This document shows positions 15,835-15,997 of a stretch of 15,997 bases of DNA, in pieces; position 1 is the stretch's first letter; every line of letters begins with the position of its first letter. Origin of the DNA: Bacteroidales bacterium UBA5206 (GTDB taxonomy: Bacteria > Bacteroidota > Bacteroidia > Bacteroidales > Tenuifilaceae). The position numbers were made by a program, and so were the translations under genes. The notes under the pieces were generated by a model. That model saw only the letters and a list, made by a program, of their open reading frames with translations, made no database searches and was not told where the DNA came from. The stretch spans positions 1 through 15,997 of the forward strand of contig DHVO01000084.1 in the NCBI GenBank assembly GCA_002412705.1, in the 5' to 3' direction.

Positions 15835-15997
15835 CTACTTCTGTTTTAATTTTTCAACTTCAACTTCTAACATTTTAAGATCAAGAACATCTTTCCTTAA
15901 AGATTCGTTCTCTTTTTTTAACTCAATAAGATAGAGTGTTAACTCCTCTATTTTTTGCAAAAGTTTTGCGTTCATCTCGCCTAAGCCTATACCATCA
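15835..15997 (-). CDS. Fibre-like protein, C-terminal end only (5' part outside window)
   Basis: The last 53 codons are visible, ending at the TAG at 15835-15837. The peptide starts DGIGLGEMNAKLLQKIEEL and continues TLYLIELKKENESLRK to a charged, heptad-like tail (LKMLEVEVEKLKQK). It is the same C-terminal segment and coiled coil as in the three complete fibre-like proteins here. The stop is 4 bp before the ATG of the next fibre gene, so they are co-transcribed. This makes the order fibre, fibre, large Rhs-associated protein the same as in cassette 2. Confidence 0.85.
   Translation of the reverse strand, partial: DGIGLGEMNAKLLQKIEELTLYLIELKKENESLRKDVLDLKMLEVEVEKLKQK

Noticed and set aside
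1..15997. CRISPR array, tRNA, rRNA or riboswitch
   Set aside because: I saw no regularly spaced repeats, no tRNA-like fold with conserved arms, and no known riboswitch core in the intergenic regions.

Overview
The window looks like a chromosomal accessory region of a member of the Bacteroidota. The Sec signal peptides end in the 'AQ' or 'SQ' typical of that phylum. Intergenic DNA is AT-rich. Several proteins end in the phylum's conserved tail-fibre-like C-terminal segment (WaDYVF..Y.L....E.E.yI...  .LP.vPs..EV...G...GEMN..LL.K.EELTLYxIE). I cannot name a genus.

Almost all coding capacity is on the minus strand, so the locus reads from the right edge to the left. Cassette 1 (15997 to 7117) holds, in order: the C-terminus of a fibre-like protein; a second fibre-like protein with a discoidin-like domain; a 1281-residue secreted Rhs-associated protein with a SpvB-like N-terminus; a 1163-residue secreted Rhs protein with a complete core-associated domain, a DPNGM cleavage-type motif and a 206-residue variable tip; and a small protein in the immunity-gene position. 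Genes abut or overlap by a few bases, as in one operon. Cassette 2 (4778 to 1) repeats the order fibre, fibre, large Rhs-associated protein. Its large protein runs off the left edge, so its Rhs and toxin genes, if present, are outside the window.

Between the cassettes (about 4950 to 7100) is a mobile-element island on the plus strand. It contains a cluster of REP-like palindromes, an apparently intact IS110-family element, and the 3' half of an IS4-family transposase gene. The IS110 element carries a strong candidate bridge RNA upstream of its transposase. Two hairpin loops have the architecture of target- and donor-binding loops. Four short guides, one in each loop strand, match the four flanks of two junctions that share a GC core (5114-5115 and 6494-6495), predicting a 1380-bp element. 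Joining the predicted ends would also build a Bacteroidota-type promoter in front of the RNA.

Working model, inferred: the fibre proteins are surface or adhesin subunits. The two large Rhs-type proteins together may form a split shell, comparable to the B and C components of Tc toxins, that holds the toxic tip. The small downstream gene would protect the producer. The toxin activity and the secretion route are not determined by the sequence.
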